A DNA stretch of 64,000 nt from Erigeron canadensis. Taxonomy: Eukaryota > Streptophyta > Magnoliopsida > Asterales > Asteraceae. The translations under genes were made by a program, and so were the position numbers. The notes under the pieces were generated by a model. The model ran no database searches. It was not told where the DNA came from and saw only the letters and a list, made by a program, of their open reading frames with translations. Where the stretch lies: positions 23,259,516 to 23,323,515 of the forward strand of contig NC_057766.1 of the NCBI RefSeq assembly GCF_010389155.1, in the 5' to 3' direction. Each line of letters starts with the position of its first letter. Positions within the stretch are counted from its first letter, which is position 1. Below are positions 20,861 through 32,888 of this stretch, piece by piece.

Positions 20861-21609
20861 CATGTTTTGGATATCCATAACAAATAGTGTACGGTCATAA
20901 TTGTTTTACAAGTTAATTTCATTACACGCCCCTATGATTTGCCATATTATTAAGTTTACCTACCGTGCTATTATTTTATCATTACATCACTCTATGGTGA
21001 CTTATTGTATTATTAGACACCCAATATATAACCCAAATCGATATAATCCAATTCCGTAGTTGTTTAGGGTGACTGTTGCGACAGTGGTGGTGTCGTGGAG
21101 GTGTTTTGCCAGTAGTGGTGGGATCTCAAACGAGTCACGACGGTTATGGAGAATGGTGAATGGACGACGTTGATATATAGTAAAAAAAATCTGGTTTGTA
21201 ATGGGTTATGATTTGTAAATGTGAAATCTAAGTTAGGTTGGGTTGTTTAAATAAAACAGGAAGAAATTGATTTTTTTTATATAGGTTAGATTATTGTAGG
21301 TTGCGAGTATGGATGGTTTTAATTAGATATTTCTAACAGTGAATTTTAATCAAAAATATGTATCTATAACATTTTGTATAATAAATATGTAATGATATGT
21401 TTTGTGATAAATATAAAAATATGTAACAATGTTTGTATATGATTGTAAGTAAATTTAAAAACTATAAAGATCTATAAGGTTATGATATGACTATTAATGT
21501 GACAGGTACAGGAGGTCCTAGCAATGTGGTAGTCAAATGTATTATGTCTTCAACATCTGACACAAAAAATTAACCTTTATTTTAAAAATTTTTATTCATT
21601 TGTCTTATA
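20861..21609. other. AT-rich spacer
   Basis: No gene, RNA or element recognised. Short GC-richer stretch at ~21060-21170 (GTGGTGGTG-type words) without an ORF of interest. Confidence 0.4.
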
Positions 21610-21863
21610 CTCATTCCGTCCCAATTTAAATGTCCTATTTGACTTTTGAAATCTTTTTTTCATAACTTTGACCGTCAATTGTTTCTTATATGTTATACCA
21701 TAATTGATGTAATATATATAAATAGATTGAGATTTTGATGTAGTTTTCATTAATGTAACTTTTATTTAGTATTATATTATATAAATAAAAATAGTTGCGG
21801 TCAAAGTTAGGGAAGAAAGACTCAGCAAGTCAAAATTGGACAATTAAAATGGGACGGAGAGAA
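21610..21863. mobile_element. Stowaway-like MITE (Tc1/Mariner type)
   Basis: About 254 bp. The left end CTCATTCCGTCCC and right end GGGACGGAGAGAA are inverted repeats of the widespread plant Stowaway end CTCCCTCCGTCCC. It is flanked by TA on both sides (21608-21609 and 21864-21865). The inner inverted repeats extend through TTTGACT words. Non-coding and non-autonomous. Confidence 0.8.
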
Positions 21864-21865
21864 TA

Positions 21866-23772
21866 TTAAATATTTAATTTTAATTTATTAAGTTTTTTTT
21901 CTCAATTTGAACCATAAATATATTTGTTTATATTCTTATTATATGATAGTTGACAGATGTTATAATAATTAAAAATTTTTTGAAATTCAATCTGTTATTT
22001 TTTTTGGGTGACATATTCTATAATACATAAAACAATATTTTTTAAAAAATAAAAATTTAACAAGTCAAAATTATAATATTTAACATCGGATGAAGAGAGT
22101 ACATTCTGAGTCAAAATATCTAACTAAACAAAATAAGAATAAGAAAACCAAAATTGCAAAATATGTGTAAAATGATCAAACACAATTAGAACATACAACA
22201 CCTGTCACCGTCACTGAATTAATTACCATCATCGGAACTGTTCTTTCAATTGACACACAACACGCTGTTTTTTAGTTTGCCTTAGACCATTGTCGGAATC
22301 AGCATAAAGTCATCATCAGACTCAGACTAATGGGAATCTTGGATATGAAACACAATGTGTCACACTAGGTAAATCCACAACCACCACAACAAGGATTAAA
22401 CTTACGTTTTTACAAAGATTTGACCCACCTGCATTTGCTGCTTCTTTAGCCTCATCTCCTCTCATTATCAGTCTTCCAGGTAAAATAATATTTACCCTTT
22501 GTTGTTATTTTGTATATATATATATACACACACAATTACACAAGTATATGCATAGTATTTGGGTACTACTAGTTAATGTTGTTTGACATGTTTGTTGAAT
22601 AAAATTAATCAAATGCTAAATTTATTAAAAGTCTTGCAAAGCCACAACCTATATGATATCTGCAAAATCCTATATTTCTTGAATTGTATTGCAAATAGGA
22701 TTATAAGAAAAAAATGAGGGTAAATTAGGGTGTTTTTTATAATAAGAGGGGAAATGGGAATCGCTTAACGGGTTGCTCTGTAGAAACGTTTTCGGGGAAG
22801 CTTAGTGGTTTTGCTGATGCAGGAGTTTGAATAATCTTCCCCTGATGCTGTCTTTTCCTACAGCTGCATATCATAGAAAAACTATTAGTTAACAGAAAGT
22901 AAGACTATAGGACTATATATAAACATCGGTGGTCAAAATCTATTCCTTTACCTAAAGGACTATATGTTTTGAAGAACCAATTGGATTATCATCGACTTGA
23001 AGAGCTTATGCAACTTTTTTCATTGCCAAAGTGTATAAATAGCAGAATTCATTTTAATAGCTTGTGGAGAAGTATATGATTGCTTAGGTAGGGAACTAGA
23101 GGAGTTGACTAGTCAAGGGTGATGGTACGTCAAGGAAGGGAGGGAGGGAAGGGAGACTCGTTAAGCATTCCTTGGCTTCTTGTACGTAGTTGAATTATAA
23201 GGCCGGTGCTTATAGGCGTCTTGGAGCTGCGTCATGAGACCATGAAGACTTTGGACGCTATGGACAGTGAACTTCCATAGTCTGCGTCCTGGAGCTGGAG
23301 TCCTCACGTAGAAGATGAAGGACGCAAATTGGTGGGGTCAGAGGAGCGGCTGAGTTGCTTTGTTTTCTTATTCTTTTTCTTTCTGTTTTTTTTTGTTACA
23401 TGTATATTTTTGCTTTATTTTTATAGAATAATATGTGTGCTTTGTGTAATTGTGTGTGTGATTTTATGTGCAGGTGTGAAAATTTGGAGAAGAAGATACA
23501 TATATAACTATTATGTATATAAAATATTAAAAACATTTTTATTTCAGCCCCTGCAATAGTTATAAAGTGTGATTTAACCCTTGACATTTCTCAAAAGTTT
23601 TATTATATGATATGTTTTGTTATAAAAATTTAATTTCTAAAAGTTATTTTTAATAAGAATTGTATCTATCATTATTTAATATTAATGTGATGTTTTATTA
23701 ATAATAAAAATGTATATTAAATTTGTATTTAAGTTATAAGTTATTATAAAATAATAATTGATGATGTGTTGA
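21866..23772. other. AT-rich spacer with weak gene-like traces
   Basis: Around 22380-22482 the plus strand reads as an open, coding-like stretch ending in CTTCCAG followed by GTAAAA, a possible splice donor; I do not recognise the protein. A TA microsatellite is at ~22515-22530. A GA-rich stretch is at 23130-23160. The T-rich ORF at 23329-23559 is not convincing. Nothing else seen. Confidence 0.35.
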
Positions 23773-23946
23773 AAAAGTTCTGAAGAAGTTGTCCTTATAA
23801 ACAGTGAGTGTCCTGAAGAGAAACCTGGATTATATGATGCTGATGTGGCAATGAAAAAGCTTCAAGATGATGGTGTCTATAAGCACAGGCCTAAGGGTGA
23901 TATGAAGAGTTATTTGGGCACCACTAACATCAAGAACCCTCATTAA
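23773..23946 (+). pseudogene. Orphan coding fragment (3' end of an unidentified gene)
   Basis: Open stretch of 57 codons ending with TAA at 23944-23946, unusually protein-like in composition for this spacer: it includes EKPGLYDADVAMKKLQ and GDMKSYLGTTN. No in-frame ATG in a good position; a stop lies just upstream at 23770. It looks like a last exon or a captured gene fragment. I cannot name the family. Confidence 0.45.
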
Positions 23947-24419
23947 GCTTAAGGTTTGACCAGTTAAGGATTTCGATTGAAGAGTATTAGGTATTATTTT
24001 TTCAACAATTACCTTTGGATGCTACTTTACAGATCTACTCGAGATTGAGCGCAATTATTCCCATACGGAACCCCATCCAATCTTTTTTTCCAGCTTTATA
24101 ACTACATATTGTTTGAAAACTTGGTGTTTTTCAAACTCGTTCTTAAGCGTTTTCTAGGGTTGAAAAACCCTTCACAGTTTCTTAAAAAGTAAAAACGGAA
24201 AGTTAAAAGAAAATTTCTATAACTATACGTACCGGCCCTGATTGTACTATGTTAAACTCATTATAACACAAACAAAAAAAATATATTATACAACAAAACA
24301 ACCAAATTACACTTATATACATTAATTATATAAATAATATAATATTGAGTATTACATTACCATTCAAATTTTGTAACTTTGATGTATTTATGATTATATA
24401 AAGTCCAATTAATTAAACA
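23947..24419. other. Spacer downstream of WAKL2
   Basis: AT-rich, probably including the 3' UTR of the WAKL2 pseudogene. No other feature seen. Confidence 0.4.
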
Positions 24420-26915
24420 CTATCTACCTATATGACTAATGCTATCAAAACTCAAGAATGTTGATGTTGATTCATCGTACGGATGCACAGATAATTCCTC
24501 CCCATATATCGTGGGTATGATATTGGTTTGAACTGTCGACGGAATGTGTGAGGTTCGTATGGTTTCCAACTCTACAGCTACTTCTTTCATGGATGCCCTA
24601 TTCTTTCCATTTGGATTCAAGCATCGCATTGCAAGGTTAGCTATTAAAAGAAGCTCATCACTTGTAGCCTCTATAATCAACTTTGCGTTAATAATAGACA
24701 TAACACGTCCTTCTTCCATAGCAGACACGAAGTATGTAGCCAGAGTTCTGTGTTCTCCAAATCTAGTTAGTGAAATTGGCTTTTCTCCGGTTATAAGTTC
24801 AACCAAAACAACTCCAAAACTATAAACATCACTCTTCTCGGTAAATTGGCTAGATTGGAAATATTCAAGATCTAGGTAGCCGAACGTACCTTTTACCAAG
24901 GTAGTCAAGTGAGTCTGATCCATGGATACCAACCTTGAAGTTCCAAAGTCAGACACTTTGGCCCTGTACTTATCATCCAAAAGTATGTTAGTGGTTTTGA
25001 TGTCCCTATGGTATATTGGAATTAAAGTTGCCGAATGTAAGTAAGCAAGTGCTCCTGCAACCTCTGTAGCTATTTGTAATCTCATATTTAATGAAAATGG
25101 GAACTCGTGGGTATCACCGTGAAGACGATCATACAAGGTCCCATTTGAAATGAACTCGGAAACTAGCAAAGGAACCTCTGTCTCTAAGGAGCATCCCAGT
25201 AGTTTGGTTCCTATGATTGACTTGTGAAAGAATCACCACTTCATTGATGAACTGCTCTAATTGGCTTTCATCAAGCACTTTTGATTTCTTGACTGCCACA
25301 ATTCTTCCATCAACTAACATACCTTTGTAGACTGTACCTTGACCTCCCCGACCAAGAATTCTATTCTCATTAAAGTGATCAGTGGCTCTCTCCAACTGAC
25401 GTGATGTGAAAAGTATGGTTTTATCAACCAAAGACGGGTCAACCTCTTCTTGTTGCTTCAGAAGTAAACGACCATTAATACGTTTAAAAACACTCTTTCT
25501 CCGTCTTCTGGTTATTCTTTTCTTGATTAATCTGTATGATACATAGATGATAGCTATAAAACCTAATCCCGAGGTTGGGAGAACACCTGCATAAAGACCA
25601 ATACAAAACAGAGAATCAATCATAAAGATTAATGATTCGTGTTAATTAACTAGATCTTACGTTTATGGTTCAATGCTTATAAGAAAGCAAATATTTAATT
25701 TTTAATTTTATTTTACTTTTTCATCACATAGCCTTATGCACAATAGCCTATCATATTTAAGTGTTTAATCGATTAGTAAACATGACATACCTATAATAAC
25801 AACCAAGTTGAGTTTTTTGTAAGGAAATGCTTCGACGCTACAAAAATATTCCTCTTTGTAAACAGAACCATCAATGTTATATATTGTGTCATAAGTTCCA
25901 CAGTAACTTCCATTAGCTCTACACTTTGCACACACATCATTCACACGTCTCTCTGTTAGACAAAGTTTAATTTGATGTCAAAGCAAATAAAATACGGAAG
26001 AAAAAAAAAACTTATAAAACTACATATCTTACCGCATCCATCCTTTATATAAGGATTTCCGTCAAAATCTACATAACTTATAAAACTGCATTTCCAAGCA
26101 TCTACTGAAGTTCCATTACCCAGGTGGACTATGAGTTTCTGCCGAAAAACGGCGTGTGGGCAACATGTGACTCGATCGTAGTCAATCTCTGATAGAGTCC
26201 ACAAAAGCGATATGGGAACAAAAGTGTCAAATTCCAAGCTGCTAGAAATAGATGATTGGCTTCGATCAATGTATGCACTTGTTTCCATTACAAAGGCAGT
26301 CCCACAACCTCTGTTTCCACCCTGCTTTAAATCCGAGTCTATAATAAGGCTAATATTGTAGGAATTGAGATAACGAGAAGGAATTGTATTTTGGCAACAA
26401 CCAATGCCAAGGCAGCTATTGTTTCTGTTGTCGCTAAGCGTAATGTCATGGAGACAATTCGTGGAACATCCGGTTAGCACATAATTACTCCAACGATCCA
26501 TCATCACAGCATTACCACACCCCTCAAAAACAAATATATTGCGCGGTGGGGAAAGCAAGAAGGGACTCGTACCAAGATCGATGGTATTCGTCTGAGTAGT
26601 GATATTGTTCATAGTAACTGGATTTTGGCAATATGAGAATGCTGGTTTTGGCGTATTAATTATGATTGTTTGATTATCCAAGCTAACTTCTATAATTTCA
26701 TAGTTTTTGACGGCAAGTAGATATGGCGTCGAGGAGTTGCAATCCACGACGTACCATTCGTTGATAGCGCATTTTGGCCCGATTCCAAAAGGGTATGGAA
26801 TCCTAACATTCCCACACATATCACGGCACCCTTTTTTGGCATAATAGCCAAGTTCTTTTGATGCAACTCTTAGTGAAAGGAAGATAAGTATATAGTAAGC
26901 TTGAAATAACTTCAT
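24420..26915 (-). pseudogene. WAKL2: wall-associated-kinase-like receptor pseudogene
   Basis: Exon 1 26915-26033 (883 bp; signal peptide [25 protein letters not shown] domain with intact [13 protein letters not shown] and many Cys), donor G|GTAAG. Exon 2 25952-25791 (162 bp; VCAKCRANGSYCGTYD, a short Cys-rich motif). Exon 3 25586-24420 (membrane segment, basic stop-transfer RRRRK, kinase). All three junctions are canonical and phase 1. Within the kinase a 5-bp deletion at ~25205, relative to WAKL1 and WAKL4, shifts the frame after VNHRN, so the hinge onward is out of frame. The activation segment reads GYLDLEY instead of GYLDPEY. The family binds pectin fragments at the cell wall and signals through the cytoplasmic Ser/Thr kinase; this copy should not. 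Confidence 0.88.
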
Positions 26916-28168
26916 TTTCCTTGTTAAGAAAAACGTTATTTTTTTTTCTTTTTTGTATGGAAAACGGAAATATCATTTAACTCAATCCCGGAATCTGTCA
27001 ATAATAAGAACCTAGCATGATTAATTAGTACCAGAAAATGTTTATTTATATACATTGGTGTGCCTAATATAATATATAGGAAATTAGGAACCCCGCGACA
27101 TGGAAATAAACCACAGATCGATTCAACAGTAGGCTACGCCGTAAGAATTAGTCTTGACGGATCAAAGCTTGGAATTTGTTGACTTTTTCTACTTTAAGAC
27201 TAATTAAGATGCAAGTAGTCGTCTGTCAAAAATTTCTCTAATCTCATAATGCATGTTTGACAATATTGGATATCATTCACACATGTTGTCATTTTTATGA
27301 ACGGTAACCGGTAGAAGTAAACTACTTCGATCACTAGCTTCAAGAGAAAGAGATAAAACCCCCAAACTTTAAATATACCATATAAGGTACCTGTGTGTTG
27401 CGGCGGTAAGATGGTGGGGTGATATAGGTCATATAAGGTGATAAGTCATTGAGTGTGATAGCCAAATGCGTTAGTCGTATGGGCTCCGCCCTTGGATTAA
27501 AAAAAAATCGAAAGTATATCGAATGACATCTCTAATGAAAGAGCATGAAATTTCAAGAACACCCATATAACTTTTATAATCAATCGATGTACGGTTTTTG
27601 AGATAAAAGATTTTGAATGAATTAGATGAATAAAATGATTTATGATGGAGAAAAAATAAACGAGTGGTTGATATTTATGATTATTATAAATATATTAGGT
27701 GATAATTTATGGATAAAACAAAAGGGTAATTTGGATATATCAAGTTCTTTTTTGAGAAAACTAGTCAAATGCTCGCGTGGTGCGGCGGTGATACGGTGAG
27801 GGTGATAAGTCATAGAGTGTAATTGGTCATAAGAGGTGATCGATTATAGGGGGTGATGGGTAATAAGGGTGATCGGTGATGGGGTGATGTACCGGAACGG
27901 TCTCCGCCCTTAGCCGTATGGGTTGCGTCATCGGATTTAAAAGTTCGTCGAAAGTATATTGAATGACATCTCTAATTAAAGAGCATGACATTTTAAGAAC
28001 ACTCATATAAATTTTATAATTTATCGATGTACGGTTTTTGACATAAAATATTTTGAATGAATTAGAGGAATAAAATGATTATAAAGGAGAGAGAAAAAGA
28101 TGAGTAGTTGAGATTTAAAAAGAGAGGAGAAAATAAGTGATTGAGATTTAAGAGTATTATCGGTAGAT
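26916..28168. other. Upstream region of WAKL2 with degenerate direct repeats
   Basis: The WAKL upstream block is at 27055-27245. Two related segments, ~27390-27650 and ~27775-28100, share words such as GAATGACATCTCTAAT, CGATGTACGGTTTTTGA and TTTTGAATGAATTAGA and look like a diverged tandem or dispersed repeat of unknown class. No gene seen. Confidence 0.5.
27055..27245 (-). promoter_or_regulatory. Conserved WAKL upstream block (WAKL2 copy)
   Basis: Shares TATATAGGAAATTAGGAAC, GGCTACGCCGT, GGATCAAAGCTTGGAA and ACTTTAAGAC with the other copies. It also contains TTGACTTT, a W-box-like core. It lies 140-330 bases upstream of the WAKL2 start. Confidence 0.6.
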
Positions 28169-28640
28169 GTTTGATGAAATAATCGCACTATGACTCAACC
28201 GAGGGTGTAAGTAGGTTGGAGGTGTTTTGTTGGCGATTCCCTTCCGGTCGGAGGGTCGAAGACCGCTTTACGCCTTATAGTTTATTGATTCTAAGCCGGT
28301 TTGTTCGACTTAGGGTTTGTGGAATAGTTAGGGTTTCATGGATGAACTCGGAGGTTAAATGTATGTTGTTTATTTGGAGAGAATTGTATATGAGGTTTAT
28401 CATGATATGTCGTATGACTTCTTCCTCTATTTATATAGAGGGTAGAAAACTTGGAGAGAAGGTAAAAGAATTAGGGTAAATCACTTCTTCCTTTGTGTAT
28501 ATTTTATTTTCTTCTTGAGGAGATTAATGTTGATCTTTTACAAACCGTGTCCAATGTATTCGGACCTTGATATATATTTATTCAGATAATCATAGAAGGA
28601 ATCTATATCTGATAGTTTTAATATGTTTTTCTTGGAGCTA
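28169..28640 (-). repeat. Diverged solo LTR, inverted relative to the Gypsy element next to it
   Basis: Read on the minus strand it resembles the LTR at 28643-29144: terminal words TGTTTGATGAAATAATCGCA (plus-strand left edge), GGCGATTCCCTT and CCTCTATTTATATAG correspond to reverse-complemented parts of that LTR. No internal region or second LTR adjoins it. It abuts the Gypsy LTR head to head. Confidence 0.6.
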
Positions 28641-28642
28641 GG

Positions 28643-29144
28643 TGATGATGTACCCTATACGGAGCTCTAGCTCCGTATCCGAAGCAAAAGTAGAGGCACC
28701 TTCGTACAGGTAAAACGAAGCTCAACCTCCATTCAGTACAATTACTCCGGATCTCTCGAGGTAACAAAAACCCAGCTCCGAGAGAAAATATGCCAAGAAG
28801 ATTGGACGCATATTCTTTCCATGATTATCCATAATAAAGGTCCAACGATCTCGAACATGGCTCATTAAGAGATCATCACAAATCTTCTTAAAAGATAGAA
28901 GATATCCTTATAGAGGAAAAGATTTACCCTAACTCCTTTTCCTCCTCTCCAAGCTTCCTAACCCCTATATATAGGGATGAATTTACGTCCAAGAGATTCA
29001 TTCACATCTTGACAGAAAAACCCTAATACAACCAGGCATAAAGCGGCCTCTCGGACCCTTTTTACCGCAAGGGAATCGCCTCTCTAGATGACAAACACCC
29101 TCAAACCCTAGCTCGGAGCCACAGTGCGATTATTTGATCAAACA
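28643..29144 (+). repeat. 5' LTR of Gypsy element E
   Basis: Approximate bounds TGATGATG...AAACA. TATA-like CTATATATAGG at ~28966-28976. The boundary is set by the primer site that follows; the left end is approximate. Confidence 0.6.
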
Positions 29145-29147
29145 AAT

Positions 29148-29164
29148 TGGCGCCATCCGTGGGG
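29148..29164 (+). other. Primer binding site of Gypsy element E
   Basis: TGGCGCCATCCGTGGGG, three bases after the LTR end, a form common in plant Gypsy elements. Confidence 0.7.
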
Positions 29165-29206
29165 CCTAATACACAACCGAGCCGACCACTGATCGAGAAA
29201 AGTTAG

Positions 29207-30168
29207 ATGGCCGACCTGAACCCTGGAATAAGGGGCGGTAGCCAAAGACCGTCCCGAACCTTCCCTGAAATAGGAACCAAAAGAAAGGGCGTAGGAGATA
29301 ACGCCATTATCGAAGGCATAATCTTCGATTCTAAAGAAGCTGACGAGTTTTTAGAAGACCCGCTGGTGATACAGGTCACCGTCTGCAATATCCTGGTCCA
29401 CAGGGTATACATAGACAGAGGAAGAGAATGTGATGTTCTCTATGAGCATTGCTTTCTGCAGTTCCCTGACCAAGTGCGAAGCTTGATGACCTCTGCTAAA
29501 ACCCCCTGATCGAATTCGCAGGAGAACGGACCTTGCCGGTCGGGGAAATCCATCTTTCCGTTCAGATCGGCCAGTTCCCTACAGTCAGGACGAAGGATCT
29601 AGATTTTGTCATAGTAAGGTCTCCCTCCCCCTATAACATGTTGTTAGGAAGACCCGCCATGAGGAAGTTGGGAATTGTTGCGTCAACAATCCATTCAATA
29701 GTTAAATTCCTGACCCCGGAGGGAGTAGGGATGATAAAGTCCCTCTGCAACACTGGGAGACACGTCCATGGCATAAAACGAGCCAGAGAAGAGACAAAGG
29801 TCACAATCCCAGCAGTAGCAGAACAGGATAAAGAAAAAGGAATCGCGATAAACCTAGCATTTCCAGAGCAATTAATCCTAATAGGGAAGCAACTACCAGC
29901 AGAGTTCAAGTCAAAACTTCCGAAACTGCTAGAAGATAACATGGACATCTTCGCATGGGAATACTCCGATATGACGGGAATCCCTCAGAAAGTATTGGTA
30001 CGTGGCGATGAATTCATAATAGAGCACATGTTAAACGAATATAAGCACCTGACCTCTGTTCACCAGAAGAAAAGATCTCTGGCAGCAGAAAGAGACCAGG
30101 CTGTGCTAAAAAAAGTAGACGAACTCTTCAAAGCTGGAATAATAAAAGAGTCGGTATATCCGACGTAG
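29207..30168 (+). pseudogene. Element E protease and N-terminal RT remnant
   Basis: A short N-terminal stretch from MADLNPGIRGG leads directly into the region before the protease, so gag is largely deleted. The protease site reads YIDRGRECDVLY where Gypsy proteases have D-T/S-G-S; the catalytic motif is lost. A one-base shift near 29510 separates 29207-29509 from 29533-30168. LLGRPAMRKLG and the pre-RT EHMLNEYKHL follow. TAG at 30166. Confidence 0.75.
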
Positions 30169-31372
30169 GTAGCCAATCCGGTTATGGTGAAGAAAAGCGA
30201 TGGAGGGTGGCGAATGTGTGTAGACTTCACGAATATAAATAAAGCAACGCCAAAAGACTCCTACCCCCTGCCCGAAATTGACTGGAAAGTCGAGTCCGTA
30301 GCGGACTTCAGGCTAAAGTGCTTTCTAGACGCTTAAAAAGGATACCACCAGATACAAATGGCCAAACACGACGAAGGGAAAACATCGTTCTACATCAGTA
30401 AAGGAATATACTGTTACAAAAAAATGCCGTTTTGCCTAAAAAACGCAGGAGCTACCTACCAGCGATTGGTTGACTAAGTTTTCCAGCATCAGTTAGGCAG
30501 GAACTTGGAAGCCTATGTAGACGACATGGTTATCAAAAGCAAAAGTGAAGAAGAGTTGCTAATAGATATACAGGAAACCTTTAACACCTTAAAAGCATCA
30601 ACATGAAGCTTAACCCAAAAAAGTGCTCATTCGGAGTAGAAGAAGGAAAATTCTTGGGGTATTACATAACGAAAAAAGGAATACAAGCTAACCCGTCAAA
30701 ATAAAACAAGCTTTCACAGCTGCTCCCGCCAACTTCTATAAAGGAAGTACAAAGCCTAAACGGAAAATTGGGTGCTTTAAGCAGATTCTTATCCAATGGA
30801 GCTGAAAAACAGCTCCCATTCTTCAAAACACTTAAAGGATGCATTGATAAAAAACCTTCAAATGGACTGTTGAAGCCGACGAAGCTTTCGAGCAAATGAA
30901 GAAGTATATTGCGGAGCTACCAACCCTAACATCCCAAGTAGCATGAGAAACCCTATACATATATATAGCGTCGTCCGCAGAATGCGTGAGCTCTGTGCTA
31001 TTGGCAGAAAGGGACAGGAAGCAGATTCCAATATACTTTGTCAGTAGAATATTACAAGGAGCAGAAGCACGATATCCGGAGCTCAAAAAGTTGGTCTTGA
31101 CATTAGCTCACACAGCCAGGAGGCTGCGAAGATACTTTCAAGCTCACAACATCGTCGTCTTGACGGACAAACTGATTAAACAAGTGTTGCTCAAACCAGA
31201 AAAATCAGGAAGAATTGTCAAATGGGCCATTGAACTTGGGGAGCACAATATCGATTTCCGTGCTCGAAGCTCGATGAAAGGACAAGTGTTGGCAGACTTC
31301 ATCGCGGAAACCGGAGCTACAAGCCACTCAAGGACGTTGACTATCACTGAAGAAAACGACAACAACAAATAG
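30169..31372 (+). pseudogene. Element E reverse transcriptase and first RNase H remnant
   Basis: Frame continues past 30168 with several stops. Recognisable RT blocks: [34 protein letters not shown] and the catalytic YVDDM (30514-30528). RNase H-like text follows (SSVLLAERDRKQIPIYFVSR, 30986 on) and LADFIAE near 31295. Confidence 0.75.
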
Positions 31373-32139
31373 CAGTTGTACACAGACGGAGCCTCAAGTA
31401 AAAGCGGCTACTAACGCGGCTAATGTTGATAGGATCGGATAAGAAAGAATACATGTACACATTATGGTTCGAATTCGAAACAATGAACAATGAAGCAGAA
31501 TACGAAGCACTACTAACGGGGCTTCTTATAGCAAAAGAAATGAAGGTCTGTCACATTCATGTATATGTAGACTCACAACTGGTAGCAAAACAAGTCCAAG
31601 GAGAATTCGAAGCAAAGCAACCGACAATTAAAAAAATACCTGGAGAAAGTCCACGAGTTGGTAAAATACTTCAGATCATTTGAAATAGAGCATATAAGGA
31701 GGAACCAGATTCAAAAGGCATATGCATTAAGCAAGCTGGCATCCCTTACATTCTCACACCTAGGTTAGGACATCCTAATCGGAGTACTCAAAGATAGGTC
31801 AATAAACGAAAAAGAGGTGCTAACCGCAATTGGATGAAGCCTATAAGAGAATACTTGATAAGCGGACTCCTCCCGGAGGATAAAAACAAAACCAGGAAAA
31901 TAAGAATTAAAGCACCACAGTTCAAAATCATGGATGGAATTCTATACAAAAAGGCCTTTCTGACCCCGTGGCTAAGATGCGTAGGTCCAAATGAGGCAAG
32001 CCTGATAATCACAGACACGCACGGAGGAGTCTGTGGGCATCACGCTGGCCCAAGGTCAATGGTAGCAAAAATACTAAGGCTCGGCTACTATTGGCCAACC
32101 ATGCCTCACGACGCATCGGCAATACTACAGGTATGTGTA
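31373..32139 (+). pseudogene. Element E second RNase H-like domain and integrase zinc-domain remnant
   Basis: LYTDGASS is followed by stops, then NNEAEYEALLTGL, VDSQLVAKQVQGEFEA (RNase H-like), then the integrase H2C2 zinc motif: GHHAGPRSMVAKILRLGYYW to CVNCQ near 32139. The sequence diverges immediately after CVNCQ and no DDE core follows. Confidence 0.7.
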
Positions 32140-32888
32140 AATTGTCAGCTTGATGTGCGTTTTGTTTTTGTCTTTAAATTTATAATGTTGTACAAGTAAC
32201 TATTTTAAACTAAAGCACACTAACGGGCAGAGAACCCGGTCTATGCAGTATAGTCTAGTGATAAGCTACAGGATCGTTCACAGGGACACGTTGCTTTACC
32301 TAATCTAGTAATACGTGTAATTCTGGTTTGTTTTGGGGGTTTGTCACGAACTTCTAATAAACTACTACCTAACAGTAACTATCCGGTATTACCAGCGCAG
32401 GCCTTGGCAGAAGACACGACGTAAATCAAACTAGAAAAAGAAAAGCAAATAGCAGTAAATAAAATTAAAATACTTGTTTGGCATCTCCAATCTCATGTTA
32501 CGACCAAATACTATCCTACTGGTTTGCTAGTCTGTTGGAAACTTCATCATGGCTTAGATTCTCGTTATATTCACTTTGCCTAATTAATAGTGATGTCGCT
32601 AGACTCACACTACCCTATAAACAAATTCTCGCTAGATTCATTGTTTAAGCATTAATGACCTAAAGTTTGTGTTATTAATTCATCTTTTAATTACCCAGCT
32701 CTTAAGTCATGGCTAGATATCATTCTCTCCGATGACCACAGTGCTCGTTTCCAAGTCAAATGATCGTGTCTTACATTGTTAAGCTTCATGTTCAATTCAT
32801 CCTAATTACTATGGTTCTGGATCCCTCGCTTACAAGTGAATCGCTTTTTACTTCTAGTAATAGACCGACTAGTCGTTTTCTGTCAAGA
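32140..32888. other. Unclassified segment between element E and WAKL3
   Basis: About 750 bp unlike either neighbour. It joins the broken 3' end of element E to the broken middle of WAKL3 exon 1. Near the right end is the 10-bp palindrome CGACTAGTCG. No ORF, terminal repeats or target duplication recognised. It may be part of another element. Confidence 0.4.

Larger units (their letters stand above)
28643..32139 (+). mobile_element. Element E: decayed Ty3/Gypsy (Tat-like) retrotransposon, truncated at 3' end
   Basis: 5' LTR, a TGGCGCC-type primer site, a protease remnant, RT, RNase H, a second RNase H-like domain and the integrase zinc domain occur in Gypsy order (RT before integrase). Most of gag, the integrase core and the 3' LTR are missing. 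Many stops. A second RNase H-like domain (YTDGASS ... NNEAEYEALLTGL) after the first is typical of the Tat/Ogre lineage. Confidence 0.8.

Noticed and set aside
23329..23559. 76-codon ORF rich in Phe/Leu/Val
   Set aside because: Composition follows a T-rich tract; no motif, no neighbour or repeat support. Not a convincing membrane protein.
32140..32888. Helitron end (palindrome CGACTAGTCG followed by T-rich DNA)
   Set aside because: No 5'-TC / 3'-CTRR pair at an A/T target could be placed, and no helicase remnant.
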